Shown piece by piece: positions 1 to 8,504 of a stretch of DNA of 45,110 nt. Source of the DNA: an uncultured Bacilli bacterium (GTDB lineage: Bacteria > Bacillota_I > Bacilli_A > RF39 > UBA660); assembly GCA_910586635.1 (NCBI GenBank), contig CAJUJA010000004.1:1-45110 (forward strand), in the 5' to 3' direction. The position numbers and the translations under genes were made by a program. The first letter of the stretch is position 1, and each line of letters opens with the position of its first letter. Below the pieces are notes generated by a model, which was given only the letters and a program-made list of their open reading frames with translations, was not told where the DNA came from and searched no databases.

Positions 1-268
1 TCAAACAATTTGATTTCTCTTTTCTCTTTCATGATAAATTTATTATATAAATATATAACAGATACGATTTCATTTCTAACTTTACATTATGGGTCCTTTC
101 TACTACCATTCTACAAAATTCACAGTATTTCTACTACTAGTTCCTTAAGAAATTAGCATCATCTTTATAAAATATAGTTATGATTGCTACTACATTTATG
201 CAAAAAGCAACTAATGCTTGATAGAAGAGTTTATATCAACTATTTATAATTATATCGAGGTGATAAGT
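1..268. other. Left-edge intergenic region
   Basis: No complete gene is supported here. On the minus strand an ATG at 32-30 opens a ten-codon frame that runs off the left edge, but it has no Shine-Dalgarno site, so it is not called. The last bases, GAGGTGATA at 257-265, are the ribosome binding site of the next gene. Confidence 0.5.
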
Positions 269-1912
269 ATGAAAAGAAAAAACCGGGTAAGCCTTATCTT
301 AGCTTTTGCTTTTACTATTTTTATTTTAATAGGTTTCAGTTTAGATGCTTACAATGATTTAAGCCTATTTTCTAAAAATAGTGTTATGATATGGATTGTT
401 ATCTTTTTCCTAATTGTTTTGTTTTTAAGGGCAATCCTATATGTGTATGAACAAATAGAAAAAACTAAGGATTTTAAAAATGCGAGGAAACCAAAATTTA
501 TTTTAATTTATAAATTTTATAATGTTTTTGATAATCATCCCTTTTTAACATCATTTATTGTGATTTTATTTTGTTGGCTTATTTATATCATCGCTTTTTA
601 TCCTGCTATATTATCCCCAGACCCCAGTTATCAAATTTTACAATATTTTGGAATTGATAATAAATATTCTTATTACTCTGTTCTATTAGACAAAAATATG
701 TTAATTACTAATCATCATCCTGTTTTTCATACTGTATTATTAGGAAGCTTTATAAAAATTGGACTTTTACTTGGAAACTTTAATCTTGGACTTTTTTTCT
801 ATAGCTTGGTCCAAATCATGATTTTAAATATGACTTTATCTTATACTATTACTTTTATGAAACAAATTGGTATGAATAAAAAGTTCTTAATCGGTTGCCT
901 TATCATTTATTCACTGGTACCAGTCTTTCCATTTTATGCAATGTCACCTGTTAAGGATGTTCTGTTTACCTGTTTTCTTATTTTCTATCTTATTTTTATT
1001 TATCAATATGTTATATTAAAAAGAAAGGTTTCCTTTTTAAAAACACTTATGATTTTAATGATGATTACTCTATTTAGAAATAATGGAATTCATATTATTA
1101 TCTTTTCCCTTCCCCTTTTATTATTCATAAAACGAAAAGAAAAACTAAAAATTATAGGACTATTATTGGCTCTTCTTTCCTTTTATTTTTCTTATCAAAA
1201 GATTTTACTTCCATTTTTTAGAATTACTCCAGGAAGTGTTAGAGAAATGTTATCTGTTCCTTTCCAACAAACCGCTAGATATGTAACATATTATGAAAAT
1301 GATATTTCTAAAAAAGAGCAAAAAATTATTGATAAGGTATTAGATTATTCTACCTTAAAAGAACGCTATAATCCTCAAAAAGCTGATCCTGTTAAGAATA
1401 AATTTAATCGTTTTGCAACAAAACGAGATCTAAAAGAATATTTTAAGGTATGGGTTCAACAAGGAATAAAGCATCCCAATGTTTATATAGAATCCTTTCT
1501 TTCTAACACATCCGGTTATTTTTCTCCTTTAAAAACAAATTGGTATATTTATAATAGCTATCACAAATATCATAACGTTTTAGAACAACATCACCTATAC
1601 TATTCTTATAACTCATTTAGGCCTCTAAGAATCATTCTTAGTACGATTGGAGTTATATTTCCATATATCCCAGTTATAGGATTATGTGTTAATATTGGCT
1701 TTTCTACATGGATTATTTTATTTATGATAAGTTATCTATTCTACAAAAAAAAGTATCAAGCTCTCCTATTATTTCTCCCCTCTGTTTTGGTTTTGGCCTT
1801 TTGTCTTCTGTCTCCTGTTAATACTTACTTTAGATACGCAATGCCTAATATCTTTGGTATGCCCCTTTTAATCGCCTTATTTTTAAGTATCGTTAAAAGA
1901 CAAACATCATAA
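269..1912 (+). CDS. Polytopic membrane protein, DUF6020-like
   Basis: This is a 547-residue integral membrane protein with roughly a dozen hydrophobic segments, beginning with one near residues 8-27. The start at 269 is chosen over an upstream in-frame ATG because GAGGTGAT sits just before it. Between the membrane segments are conserved-looking polar loops, notably the motifs SPDPSYQ and NHHPVFHT in the first third, followed by a long extracytoplasmic region after about residue 330. This resembles DUF6020-type Firmicutes proteins and, loosely, GT-C glycosyltransferase topology (family recognition from memory). The aspartate/histidine loops fit a role in transfer of a lipid-linked sugar, but this is inference. 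It precedes an XRE regulator on the same strand after 94 bases. Confidence 0.6.
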   Translation: MKRKNRVSLILAFAFTIFILIGFSLDAYNDLSLFSKNSVMIWIVIFFLIVLFLRAILYVYEQIEKTKDFKNARKPKFILIYKFYNVFDNHPFLTSFIVILFCWLIYIIAFYPAILSPDPSYQILQYFGIDNKYSYYSVLLDKNMLITNHHPVFHTVLLGSFIKIGLLLGNFNLGLFFYSLVQIMILNMTLSYTITFMKQIGMNKKFLIGCLIIYSLVPVFPFYAMSPVKDVLFTCFLIFYLIFIYQYVILKRKVSFLKTLMILMMITLFRNNGIHIIIFSLPLLLFIKRKEKLKIIGLLLALLSFYFSYQKILLPFFRITPGSVREMLSVPFQQTARYVTYYENDISKKEQKIIDKVLDYSTLKERYNPQKADPVKNKFNRFATKRDLKEYFKVWVQQGIKHPNVYIESFLSNTSGYFSPLKTNWYIYNSYHKYHNVLEQHHLYYSYNSFRPLRIILSTIGVIFPYIPVIGLCVNIGFSTWIILFMISYLFYKKKYQALLLFLPSVLVLAFCLLSPVNTYFRYAMPNIFGMPLLIALFLSIVKRQTS

Positions 1913-2006
1913 TTTCGAATTATCTTGTTATCCAAAGGAATATTCATACTTATGTTTTTTGTTTGCTAACTATATCAAAACAGATTATAATATATGTGGT
2001 GGTAGT

Positions 2007-2837
2007 ATGGATCAATTAAAAATTGGTAAATTTATTAGTTCTTTAAGAAAAGATATTGGAGTTACACAACAAGTCTTAGCAGAACATTTAGGGGTTACTG
2101 ACAAAGCTGTCAGCAAATGGGAAAGGGGAATTAGTTGTCCGGATATTTCCCTTTTAGGTCCTATTAGTGATTATTTTCATATTACTATAAATGAATTGTT
2201 ATTAGGTGAGAAAAAAGAACACTCTATTTCTAAAGAAGAAATAGAGAAAATAAACGAGGATATTTTGGCATATTCTTATAATCAAATGGGAATTAACAAA
2301 CAATATCAAAAGAAACTAAAGATTATAATCAGTATTATTAGCATTCTTCTTTTGCTCATTCTTTTATTTTTTGGTATATACAGTTATACAAGAATACAAA
2401 AACAAAAGGAGCTAAGTGAGTATACCAACCGCTTAGAAAAGAATTTGCAACTTTATCATTTTGAAAAGGATAAGCCATTAAGATCTCCTAATTGGATTTT
2501 AAACTTAGAGGGAGTCACCTACGTTGTACCTACTATTACATATAAAAATTCTATCAAGACTGAAATATATAAGGAAATCTTATCCTACTCTGATTATGAA
2601 AACTATAATGGAATTATTGTTTATTTCAATGGTAAAAATATTTCTGTTTACCATTATGAAAATATAGGGGCAAAAAAAACTAACGTGATCATGATTTCCT
2701 GTAATCAAGATGGTGAGTTAAAAAAGGATAAAAAATATTCTAAAAAGGAAAAAGAGTTTTATTCAAGTAAAAAAGAAGAAATTAAAACAAGAGTGATTCA
2801 AATAGAGACTATGTGGCATAGCATTTATGAAGCATAA
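2007..2837 (+). CDS. Membrane-anchored XRE-family regulator
   Basis: This 276-residue protein has an N-terminal Cro/C1-type helix-turn-helix at about residues 5-60 (pattern TQQVLAEHLGVTDKAVSKWE). A charged linker follows, then one strong transmembrane helix near residues 107-130 and an extracytoplasmic C-terminal part of about 145 residues rich in Tyr, Lys and Asn. The start at 2007 follows GTGGTGGT; an upstream in-frame ATG at 1959 lacks a ribosome binding site. DNA-binding domains tethered to the membrane by a single helix are common in Firmicutes and usually sense an envelope or peptide signal; the ligand here is unknown. The gene directly downstream is broken by a frameshift, so a partner may be lost. 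Confidence 0.7.
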   Translation: MDQLKIGKFISSLRKDIGVTQQVLAEHLGVTDKAVSKWERGISCPDISLLGPISDYFHITINELLLGEKKEHSISKEEIEKINEDILAYSYNQMGINKQYQKKLKIIISIISILLLLILLFFGIYSYTRIQKQKELSEYTNRLEKNLQLYHFEKDKPLRSPNWILNLEGVTYVVPTITYKNSIKTEIYKEILSYSDYENYNGIIVYFNGKNISVYHYENIGAKKTNVIMISCNQDGELKKDKKYSKKEKEFYSSKKEEIKTRVIQIETMWHSIYEA

Positions 2838-2907
2838 TATAAGAAATTTCTATTATGAAATAGTATAAGTAAATTATTTCTATCATATTGTTTGATAGGT
2901 GATTAAT

Positions 2908-3383
2908 ATGGATAACAATAACAAAATAGTAAAAATAGGAAGAGAGTTAATTAGTGTAACAATTGTCACTTTTGCTCCCTTTTATTAAGCCCTCTTCATC
3001 TTGCAAGTATTGCTTATTATAAAGATCAGCAAAATAAGAAAAAGGAGTTTCAAGGAATTCAAAAAAAGATTAAAACCATTCTAGATAGATTTCCAGATGA
3101 TACCCAAAATATTGATTACAATGATTATCACCAAGTTTTCCTTGAGGTATATAACAAAGTAAATTTTTTATCTGTAAAAGACTTAGAAACCCTGCGTCAA
3201 TTTTGCCTATTAGCCTACGTCTCTCTTAATATGAAAGAATCTCTTATGGAAGAAAATCGTGATAAAATTGATATTTATGCAAGGTATCATAGAAAGATTG
3301 AAGATAAAATAGATGAGCAAAAGATACGGAAGAAAAGTATCCAAAGAGAAAAACTTAATTATTTTTTAAAAAGGAAAAGGTAA
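2908..3383 (+). pseudogene. Frameshifted small gene of unknown function
   Basis: An ATG at 2908 with GATAGGTGAT upstream opens a frame that stops after 26 residues at 2986-2988. The next frame is then open from that point to a stop at 3381-3383 (about 130 codons) with good coding character. Adding one T to the four-T run at 2980-2983 joins the two into a protein of about 159 residues: a charged N-terminus, a short hydrophobic stretch (VTFAPFLLSPLHL) and a mainly helical, Lys/Glu-rich remainder. I do not recognise the family. It lies 70 bases after the membrane XRE regulator and could have formed a unit with it. It is either a real single-base loss or a homopolymer sequencing error. Confidence 0.55.
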
Positions 3384-3400
3384 GTTCTATCTTACCTTTT
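3375..3400. terminator. Bidirectional terminator between convergent genes
   Basis: The inverted repeat AAAAGGTAAG / CTTACCTTTT has a 6-base loop, with A-rich sequence on the left and T-rich on the right. It lies between the frameshifted plus-strand gene and the minus-strand methyltransferase-like gene and overlaps both ends. Confidence 0.65.
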
Positions 3401-4115
3401 CTTTATATTTACTACTTCTTCTTACCATAATAGGTAAATCAATTCCAGTATAAGATGGCCAATTGATAATTTCTGCTTCTTTTCCATACTTTTCTCGGTA
3501 GTCCATACAAACATCTTCTGCCCAATATTTTCCCATCCATTTGAGATGTTCTTTTGTAGAATGATCGCAAGGGCAAAATGCCAACATTAAATTCTTATCT
3601 TCTTCAAACGCTTTATCTGCTATTGAAATTGTAGCTTTGCAAGGGTATAGGCCATATAAAGTGTCAATCCCTTTAATATCTGTTTCTTTAGTAAATTTTT
3701 CTTTTACTACTGTTACATTTTCTATATCAGAAAATAAAAGTTCTGGTTCATAAATCGTTAAGCTTCCATGGCTTAACTTTATTTTAGGAATTACTAATTC
3801 TGCTAACCTTGGGTAAGATCCAGCACCTATTTCACAACAGTTTCCCTCTAAAAAGGAATAACTTTGTAATAACTTAGCCATTTCTATATAAGGATATGAT
3901 CCTTCATTATAAACGCCAAATTTTGAGAATATTTCTGAGTCATCTGTTGCAATTTCATGTGGTGTATTCTTGGGAAATTCTATTATATAGCTATCTTCAA
4001 AGATATGAATCGACAAGTATTTCGCCCACTCTATATCCTTGTCTTTATTTTCTATAATAAAATCCAACATTTCCGTTTTTTTACTAAAATATTTTTCTTC
4101 GTTTAATAATTTCAT
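3387..4115 (-). CDS. SAM-dependent methyltransferase-like protein
   Basis: This is a 242-residue soluble protein. Around residues 92-105 it has CCEIGAGSYPRLAE, which resembles motif I (E/DxGxG) of Rossmann-fold SAM methyltransferases. An acidic strand-end (IYEPE) about 25 residues later is where motif II would fall. The C-terminal part has several cysteines (YPCKAT, AFCPCDH) and ends in basic residues. GGGG precedes the ATG at a suitable distance. It is flanked by convergent and same-strand genes without obvious functional links. Substrate is unknown; the methyltransferase label rests on the glycine-rich motif only. Confidence 0.45.
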   Translation of the reverse strand: MKLLNEEKYFSKKTEMLDFIIENKDKDIEWAKYLSIHIFEDSYIIEFPKNTPHEIATDDSEIFSKFGVYNEGSYPYIEMAKLLQSYSFLEGNCCEIGAGSYPRLAELVIPKIKLSHGSLTIYEPELLFSDIENVTVVKEKFTKETDIKGIDTLYGLYPCKATISIADKAFEEDKNLMLAFCPCDHSTKEHLKWMGKYWAEDVCMDYREKYGKEAEIINWPSYTGIDLPIMVRRSSKYKEKVR

Positions 4116-4183
4116 CTTTTATACCCCTTTTAAAACAGGCTTATTATATCATAGATGCTATATAAATGCAAGAAAAATAACTT

Positions 4184-4906
4184 TTAGAATGAAACTGTTG
4201 CAATAATTGGTTTATGATCACTCATTCTATTTTGTAAGTGGATTACTCTAGCTTTTTCTATCTTCCAACTTTTTGGAATAAAAATATGGTCAATAGGTAA
4301 TCTTCTACACTTATGAGTTGGTTCATTCACCTCTACCCTTTTATAGCCCATTTCCCTCATCCTGCGAATGAAAATTTCAAAATATAAATCTCCAATTGTG
4401 GCATTAAAGTCACCCATTAAAACGAATGGATATTCTTCGCTTTTTAATTTTTTGACCAGATATTCTAATTGTTTTCTCTTTATTTTATCAGAGAATACAT
4501 CAATATGCGTACTCATTACCTTTATTCTTTTAGAGTCCACCTCAATCGATATTTCTGTAATAATTCGAGGAATACTTGGAAAAGATGGAATGTGAATCGT
4601 TTTCGTATCTAAAATCTTGTATCTTGAAATTACACTAGTAGCTTCATTAAACTTATTAAATGGAGGAATTCTATTCCCTAGTTTAGTAAATCGGTATTTT
4701 CCCGCTAATTCATATTTTTTTTCTAATATTGGTAATAACCTATCCTGATATCTTTTTGTTAATTCTTGAATCCCCAATACATCAATTTTATAATTTGTTA
4801 GGAATTTTAGCAGTTCTATCGTATGATCTCCATATTTATCAATCCCTGAATACTTTTTGATCCTATACTTATTCTGAATATTAAATGTTGCTATTGTAAG
4901 TTTCAT
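4184..4906 (-). CDS. Endonuclease/exonuclease/phosphatase (EEP) family protein
   Basis: The 240-residue protein carries the full set of EEP (exonuclease III/DNase I-like) motifs: an N-terminal ATFNIQ, GIQEL with the metal-binding Glu, THIDV, MGDFNA with catalytic Asp and Asn, and the C-terminal PIDHIF and MSDHKPI with the catalytic His. These are Mg2+-dependent phosphodiesterases that act on nucleic acids, phospholipids or inositol phosphates. There is no signal peptide, so it is probably cytoplasmic. AGGAGG precedes the ATG. The substrate cannot be read from sequence. It lies downstream of hup on the same strand but is separated from it by HU's own upstream region, so it is transcribed independently or with the gene to its left. 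Confidence 0.8.
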   Translation of the reverse strand: MKLTIATFNIQNKYRIKKYSGIDKYGDHTIELLKFLTNYKIDVLGIQELTKRYQDRLLPILEKKYELAGKYRFTKLGNRIPPFNKFNEATSVISRYKILDTKTIHIPSFPSIPRIITEISIEVDSKRIKVMSTHIDVFSDKIKRKQLEYLVKKLKSEEYPFVLMGDFNATIGDLYFEIFIRRMREMGYKRVEVNEPTHKCRRLPIDHIFIPKSWKIEKARVIHLQNRMSDHKPIIATVSF

Positions 4907-4925
4907 ATATTCCTCCTAAAAGTCA

Positions 4926-4947
4926 ACAAAAAACGCCATACTGGCGT
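4926..4947 (-). terminator. Terminator of hup
   Basis: In minus-strand reading, ACGCCA-GTA-TGGCGT is followed by a run of six T. It lies 11 bases after the HU stop codon. Confidence 0.85.
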
Positions 4948-4957
4948 CCTTTTATTA

Positions 4958-5230
4958 TTAATTTACAGCGTCTTTTAAAGCTGAACCTGGTTTAAATGTA
5001 ACTGCATTTCTAGCAGCGATTTGAACAACAGCTCCTGTTTTAGGATTACGTCCCTCACGAGCAGCTCTTTTTGAAACTGCAAATGTTCCGAATCCAACTA
5101 GTGGAACTTTATCTCCTTTTGATAAAGCTTCAGTAATTGATGCAATCATAGCATCAATAGCCTTTGTAGCATCTGCTTTTGTTAAACCAGCTTCTTCAGC
5201 TACTTTTTCTACTAACTCTACTTTTTTCAT
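4958..5230 (-). CDS. hup: DNA-binding protein HU
   Basis: The 90-residue protein has the normal length and the whole signature of HU: an N-terminal MKKVELVEKVAEEAGL, the GDKVPLVGFGTF turn, and the DNA-binding arm with GRNPKTG and the intercalating proline. HU bends and compacts chromosomal DNA as a dimer. The start has GGGAGG upstream. In Bacillus the hup gene (hbs) neighbours spoIVA and der; here der is 3.3 kb away and spoIVA 17 kb away, which looks like a loosened version of that neighbourhood. It is a single-gene transcript, with a promoter candidate upstream and a clear terminator. Confidence 0.97.
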   Translation of the reverse strand: MKKVELVEKVAEEAGLTKADATKAIDAMIASITEALSKGDKVPLVGFGTFAVSKRAAREGRNPKTGAVVQIAARNAVTFKPGSALKDAVN

Positions 5231-5286
5231 TTTTAATTATACCTCCCAATATTTTTTAAGCATTATTATGTTATGCTTACATATTG

Positions 5287-5315
5287 AATTTATCATGAAT
5301 TTCTATAAATTGCAA
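5287..5315 (-). promoter_or_regulatory. Candidate sigma-A promoter of hup
   Basis: Minus-strand TTGCAA (5310-5315), a 17-base spacer and TAAATT (5287-5292) lie about 57 bases before the HU start. Confidence 0.4.
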
Positions 5316-5336
5316 TAAAAATACTTAAAAAATAGC

Positions 5337-5379
5337 AAAAAAGAACCTTGTTTATCAATAATTCCGTTATGGTAAACAA
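5337..5379 (-). terminator. Terminator of the small membrane-protein pair
   Basis: In minus-strand reading, TTGTTTACC pairs with GATAAACAA across a 14-base loop, and TTCTTTTTT follows shortly after. It lies just after the 5396-5737 gene. Confidence 0.6.
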
Positions 5380-5395
5380 AAACATTAAAATTTTT

Positions 5396-5737
5396 CTATT
5401 TCTTCTTGTCTAGCTTTTTATTAATAGAGTCTAATAAGGTAATAATACTACCCATTCCATAGAAGAAAACACAAACAAGAAAGGCTACAAACCAAATTGT
5501 TAAAGTTAAAGAGAAGTTAAATTCAGTTGTAGTACAGGTTTTGGAATATAACCCTGATGTAGTCCCACAGGACGGAAAAACATTTCCAAAAATTACTCCT
5601 ATACAAATTCCAGCCCCCATAATAACTAAGGCAATGATTTGATAATGATTTAACTCCTGTTTGCTTACTCCATCTGTAACTTTTTGTAATTTTGGTAAAT
5701 CTTTTCTTAACTTTTCTATTTCATCAAACATATTCAT
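5396..5737 (-). CDS. Small membrane protein, two TM helices
   Basis: This is a 113-residue protein of unknown family. The start at 5737 is chosen because AAGGGGA lies 9 bases upstream; a longer in-frame start at 5782 lies inside the preceding gene. An N-terminal amphipathic, charged segment (EIEKLRKDLPKLQK) precedes two hydrophobic helices. The loop between them contains two cysteines (PSCGTTSGLYSKTC) that would face outside and could form a disulfide. It begins one base after the stop of the upstream membrane-protein gene, so the two are translationally coupled. Confidence 0.6.
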   Translation of the reverse strand: MNMFDEIEKLRKDLPKLQKVTDGVSKQELNHYQIIALVIMGAGICIGVIFGNVFPSCGTTSGLYSKTCTTTEFNFSLTLTIWFVAFLVCVFFYGMGSIITLLDSINKKLDKKK

Positions 5738-5738
5738 A

Positions 5739-6389
5739 CTACTTAGTCCCCTTTTTACTTGGCTTATTTTTCTTATCAACATAATCCTTATATAAGTAGA
5801 TATACCTAGATAATAATATCGTATAAGCAGTTACTAACATTGATATAACTGCCCCGTCAAAGGTAGAGGTTTGAATTAAATCAATTGTGAGCAAAATAAT
5901 TCCCAAAATTACTATTGCATAAAAATAATTTATATTACTAATATCATTAAAAGGAGACTTATCCAGTTTAAATTCTTTCCAAATTCTTGTATTATATAGT
6001 AAAGAATGTATCATATAAATTAGAAACATGATATAAATTCCTAATGTAACTAAAGAGGTTAAACTAAGGGACTGAATAATCGTCAAAATAGAAGTAATGG
6101 TAAATATTGTATATATTAAAATTAAAAATAAGTTTAAAAAATTAAAATATTTCTTACCTATCCTTGTTTTTAACGGAATAAAATATAAAAGTCCAACTAA
6201 GTAGATACTATTATGATTCAATAAGTTTCTTAAGATTGCATTGGATCCTATATTGTTTTTTACTGCAAATGACTGAGATAATATAATAATCAAGGCTAAA
6301 GAAGTAATTGCTAAGGTCGTGATAAAGTTAGGATTATCATACCATTCTACTACTTCTACTTCTTTTTTTTGTATTTTTTCTTTTTCCAT
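5739..6389 (-). CDS. Polytopic membrane protein of unknown function
   Basis: This 216-residue protein has about six hydrophobic segments, short charged termini (KEKIQKKEVEVVEW at the start, KKNKPSKKGTK at the end) and no recognised motif. It is the first gene of a two-gene unit with the 113-residue membrane protein, whose start follows its stop by one base. A shared membrane complex is likely, but no function can be assigned. A ribosome binding site, AAGGTGG, precedes the start. Confidence 0.6.
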   Translation of the reverse strand: MEKEKIQKKEVEVVEWYDNPNFITTLAITSLALIIILSQSFAVKNNIGSNAILRNLLNHNSIYLVGLLYFIPLKTRIGKKYFNFLNLFLILIYTIFTITSILTIIQSLSLTSLVTLGIYIMFLIYMIHSLLYNTRIWKEFKLDKSPFNDISNINYFYAIVILGIILLTIDLIQTSTFDGAVISMLVTAYTILLSRYIYLYKDYVDKKNKPSKKGTK

Positions 6390-6479
6390 AATACCACCTT
6401 CCTATTATTAATATTATATCATAATTACTGTGTAAATTATATGAATTTTTTCGTTTACTAAAAATTTCAAAATAGTAAC

Positions 6480-7313
6480 TTATCTTTTTTGTCTTTTAAT
6501 TAACTTCGCATGCATGACTACTCTTTTGTGGTCATCAAAGCAAGTAGAAAGGGTTAAAACTTTATCTGTATCTCTTACTTGTGTTTTAAAATCATAATAA
6601 CTCCTTTTTAATATTAAGTCTAAAAAGGAGGAAAACTGTCTGGAATCTAAAAAGTTAACTTGGATGTAATCATTAGTAGTTGGAATATGATAAACACTAA
6701 AAACCTGCCAAAGACTATTTTCGTACTTTGTAGATAATTTAATCACATAATTATTAGAATTTTGATACCAATTACTATTTAATATATTCTTAAGACTTCC
6801 AAACATAGAACCATTTTTTCTACCGTGTGCATAAAGAATTGTATTTTTATCAAAATCCTTTATTTGATTACGATAATCCATGAAAACCCAACCAGCCTCA
6901 TTTTTAGATCCATAAAAACTATGATTTAGATAATACTCATTATCTGAATGTTTTACTACTGGATAGTTAATATTTGTACCATTTACCGAAATCCATGCTA
7001 CAACTTCTTGATTTTTCTTTTCTAAATCTGAAAAGTCGACCTCTATATAATCCATTTTAATAAAGTCCCAATATGGATCAAACGAAGATACTCCCTCCTC
7101 ATCGATTACTTTTTCTTTTTCATCTTCTTTAGTCTTTTTATCATGAATAGAGGTTTTTTCTTCTAAGTCGTTCCTTTCTTTTCTATTATCATAGTTATCA
7201 AACACCCATAATATAATATGAATAGAACTATAAATAATAAGACTTATTGATAAAATTATAATTAATAATAAGAAAAAATTATTTCTTTTTAAATATTGTT
7301 TTCTCTTCTTCAT
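6480..7313 (-). CDS. Class B sortase
   Basis: This is a 277-residue transpeptidase anchored by an N-terminal signal-anchor helix (about residues 13-37) after a basic start, followed by a highly charged linker. The catalytic domain shows class B features: NYPVV, the FMDYRN stretch, catalytic His163 in YAHGRKNGSMF, catalytic Cys258 in TLSTC and Arg264 in DHKRVVM. Sortase cleaves a C-terminal sorting signal on exported proteins and joins them to the cell wall. The gene directly upstream encodes a surface protein ending in an NPDTLD signal, a class B-type NPxT motif, so it is the likely substrate. A terminator-like hairpin lies between the two genes, so the sortase is probably expressed at a lower level by read-through. 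Confidence 0.9.
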   Translation of the reverse strand: MKKRKQYLKRNNFFLLLIIILSISLIIYSSIHIILWVFDNYDNRKERNDLEEKTSIHDKKTKEDEKEKVIDEEGVSSFDPYWDFIKMDYIEVDFSDLEKKNQEVVAWISVNGTNINYPVVKHSDNEYYLNHSFYGSKNEAGWVFMDYRNQIKDFDKNTILYAHGRKNGSMFGSLKNILNSNWYQNSNNYVIKLSTKYENSLWQVFSVYHIPTTNDYIQVNFLDSRQFSSFLDLILKRSYYDFKTQVRDTDKVLTLSTCFDDHKRVVMHAKLIKRQKR

Positions 7314-7321
7314 GAGATGCT

Positions 7322-7355
7322 CCTAAAAAGTTCTATGCTTCTACATAGAACTTTT
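7322..7355 (-). terminator. Hairpin between substrate gene and sortase
   Basis: In minus-strand reading, AAAAGTTCTATG-TAGAAG-CATAGAACTTTT is a 12-base-pair stem with a T-rich end. The loop contains the stop codon of the surface protein. It probably acts as a partial terminator, setting the substrate:sortase ratio. Confidence 0.65.
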
Positions 7356-8375
7356 CTTTTTCCTATTATAAACTATCATACTTCCTAGTAACATGAAACA
7401 GCCCAAGGTGAATAAGGTCCCATACAGTTGGATAGAATCTAAAGTATCTGGATTCTTTTCTCCGTTTTGAATATCTGTACTTATATTATCACTCTTGTTT
7501 TTTCCATAAACTGCATATTCTGATAAATGGGTTGTAGTAAAACTTACAAAACCATTTTCATATGTTGCAGAAATTTCCTCGGCTACGGTACCATTTTTAA
7601 TATAGGCTACTTTATAAATATCATACTTTGTAGATACTGGTATTTTAATACGAAATGAACCACCACTTAGAGGTACTATCGTACTACCATTGTACATGGA
7701 TATATCATAAGCAGCAATATAATTAAAATCTCCCAATTTTATATTTTGTGCATTTATATTTGATACTTTTAATGTATGATTACTACTTAATGCCTTATTT
7801 GTAGTAAAAGTAATTCCCCCATCTGTAAAGTTTTTATTATCCTCCACATTGGTTGTCCCTTTTACCATTTCCTCTAAGACATTATATCTAGTATCTGACT
7901 GAATCATCGCTTCTATTTGTGCTTTCTTCTCACTATCAATCGCACCAGAAAAGGCTTGGTCTCCAATTACTATATATGGAGTTGCATAAGTACCATTACT
8001 AGATTGTCCATTTAAGAAACTTGCCGTTTTATCTAATAGGTTAAAATTAGTGTTACTAACTCCTGATTCTGCTACTTTATAACTTATTATTTTAAACTTA
8101 TCCCCATATTTAGGAATTAAAGTATCCTTTACATAATTTAAGAAGTTAATACAATTTCTGCATCCTTTTCCACGAAATAAGTAAACCACTACTTTATCTC
8201 CTGAATCTGTGTATTTTCCATAATCTACACCTGTGATTGCCTCATCAGTAAATGCATCACTTAAATTCTCACTTGTATACCTAGATAAATCTAGCCCTGC
8301 TGCTCCTACACTACTAGGGATAATAAAGGTTGTCACCATAAACAACAAAATCAAAAATACATTCTTTTTTTTCAT
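7341..8375 (-). CDS. Sortase-anchored surface protein with thioredoxin-like CxxC domain
   Basis: The 344-residue protein starts with a signal peptide (about residues 1-26, ending SSVGAAG). A thioredoxin-like region follows with a Cys72-Arg-Asn-Cys75 pair in the FRGKGCRNC context. A segment around residues 130-150 (TPYIVIGDQAFSG) contains the cis-Pro-like TPY position typical of thioredoxin folds. A beta-rich stalk (about 170-295) and a C-terminal sorting signal complete it: NPDTLD at 308-313, a hydrophobic helix and NRKKK. Combining family knowledge and sequence, it is probably a wall-attached disulfide or redox protein anchored by the neighbouring class B sortase. The redox activity is inferred from the CxxC motif. 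GGAGAG precedes the start. Confidence 0.8.
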   Translation of the reverse strand: MKKKNVFLILLFMVTTFIIPSSVGAAGLDLSRYTSENLSDAFTDEAITGVDYGKYTDSGDKVVVYLFRGKGCRNCINFLNYVKDTLIPKYGDKFKIISYKVAESGVSNTNFNLLDKTASFLNGQSSNGTYATPYIVIGDQAFSGAIDSEKKAQIEAMIQSDTRYNVLEEMVKGTTNVEDNKNFTDGGITFTTNKALSSNHTLKVSNINAQNIKLGDFNYIAAYDISMYNGSTIVPLSGGSFRIKIPVSTKYDIYKVAYIKNGTVAEEISATYENGFVSFTTTHLSEYAVYGKNKSDNISTDIQNGEKNPDTLDSIQLYGTLFTLGCFMLLGSMIVYNRKKKSSM

Positions 8376-8397
8376 AATCTCTCTCCTTTTTTACTAT

Positions 8398-8426
8398 ACA
8401 ATACAAAATAAAATATAAATTGTCAA
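8398..8426 (-). promoter_or_regulatory. Promoter of the surface protein/sortase unit
   Basis: Minus-strand TTGACA (8421-8426), a 17-base spacer and TATTGT (8398-8403) lie 23 bases before the start codon. Confidence 0.6.
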
Positions 8427-8449
8427 GCAGTTTTTACGTTTTTAAAACA

Positions 8450-8479
8450 TTTACAATCATAGGCTTGCTATGGTATACT
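8450..8479 (+). promoter_or_regulatory. Promoter of der
   Basis: TTTACA (8450-8455), an 18-base spacer and TATACT (8474-8479) lie 25 bases before the der start codon. It is divergent from the promoter of the surface-protein gene. Confidence 0.6.
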
Positions 8480-8504
8480 ATGCCTATATTTGGAGGTGAT
8501 TTCT

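Noticed and set aside
1..32. Minus-strand frame opening at 32 and running off the left edge
   Set aside because: It has only ten codons in the window, no Shine-Dalgarno site and no recognisable motif.
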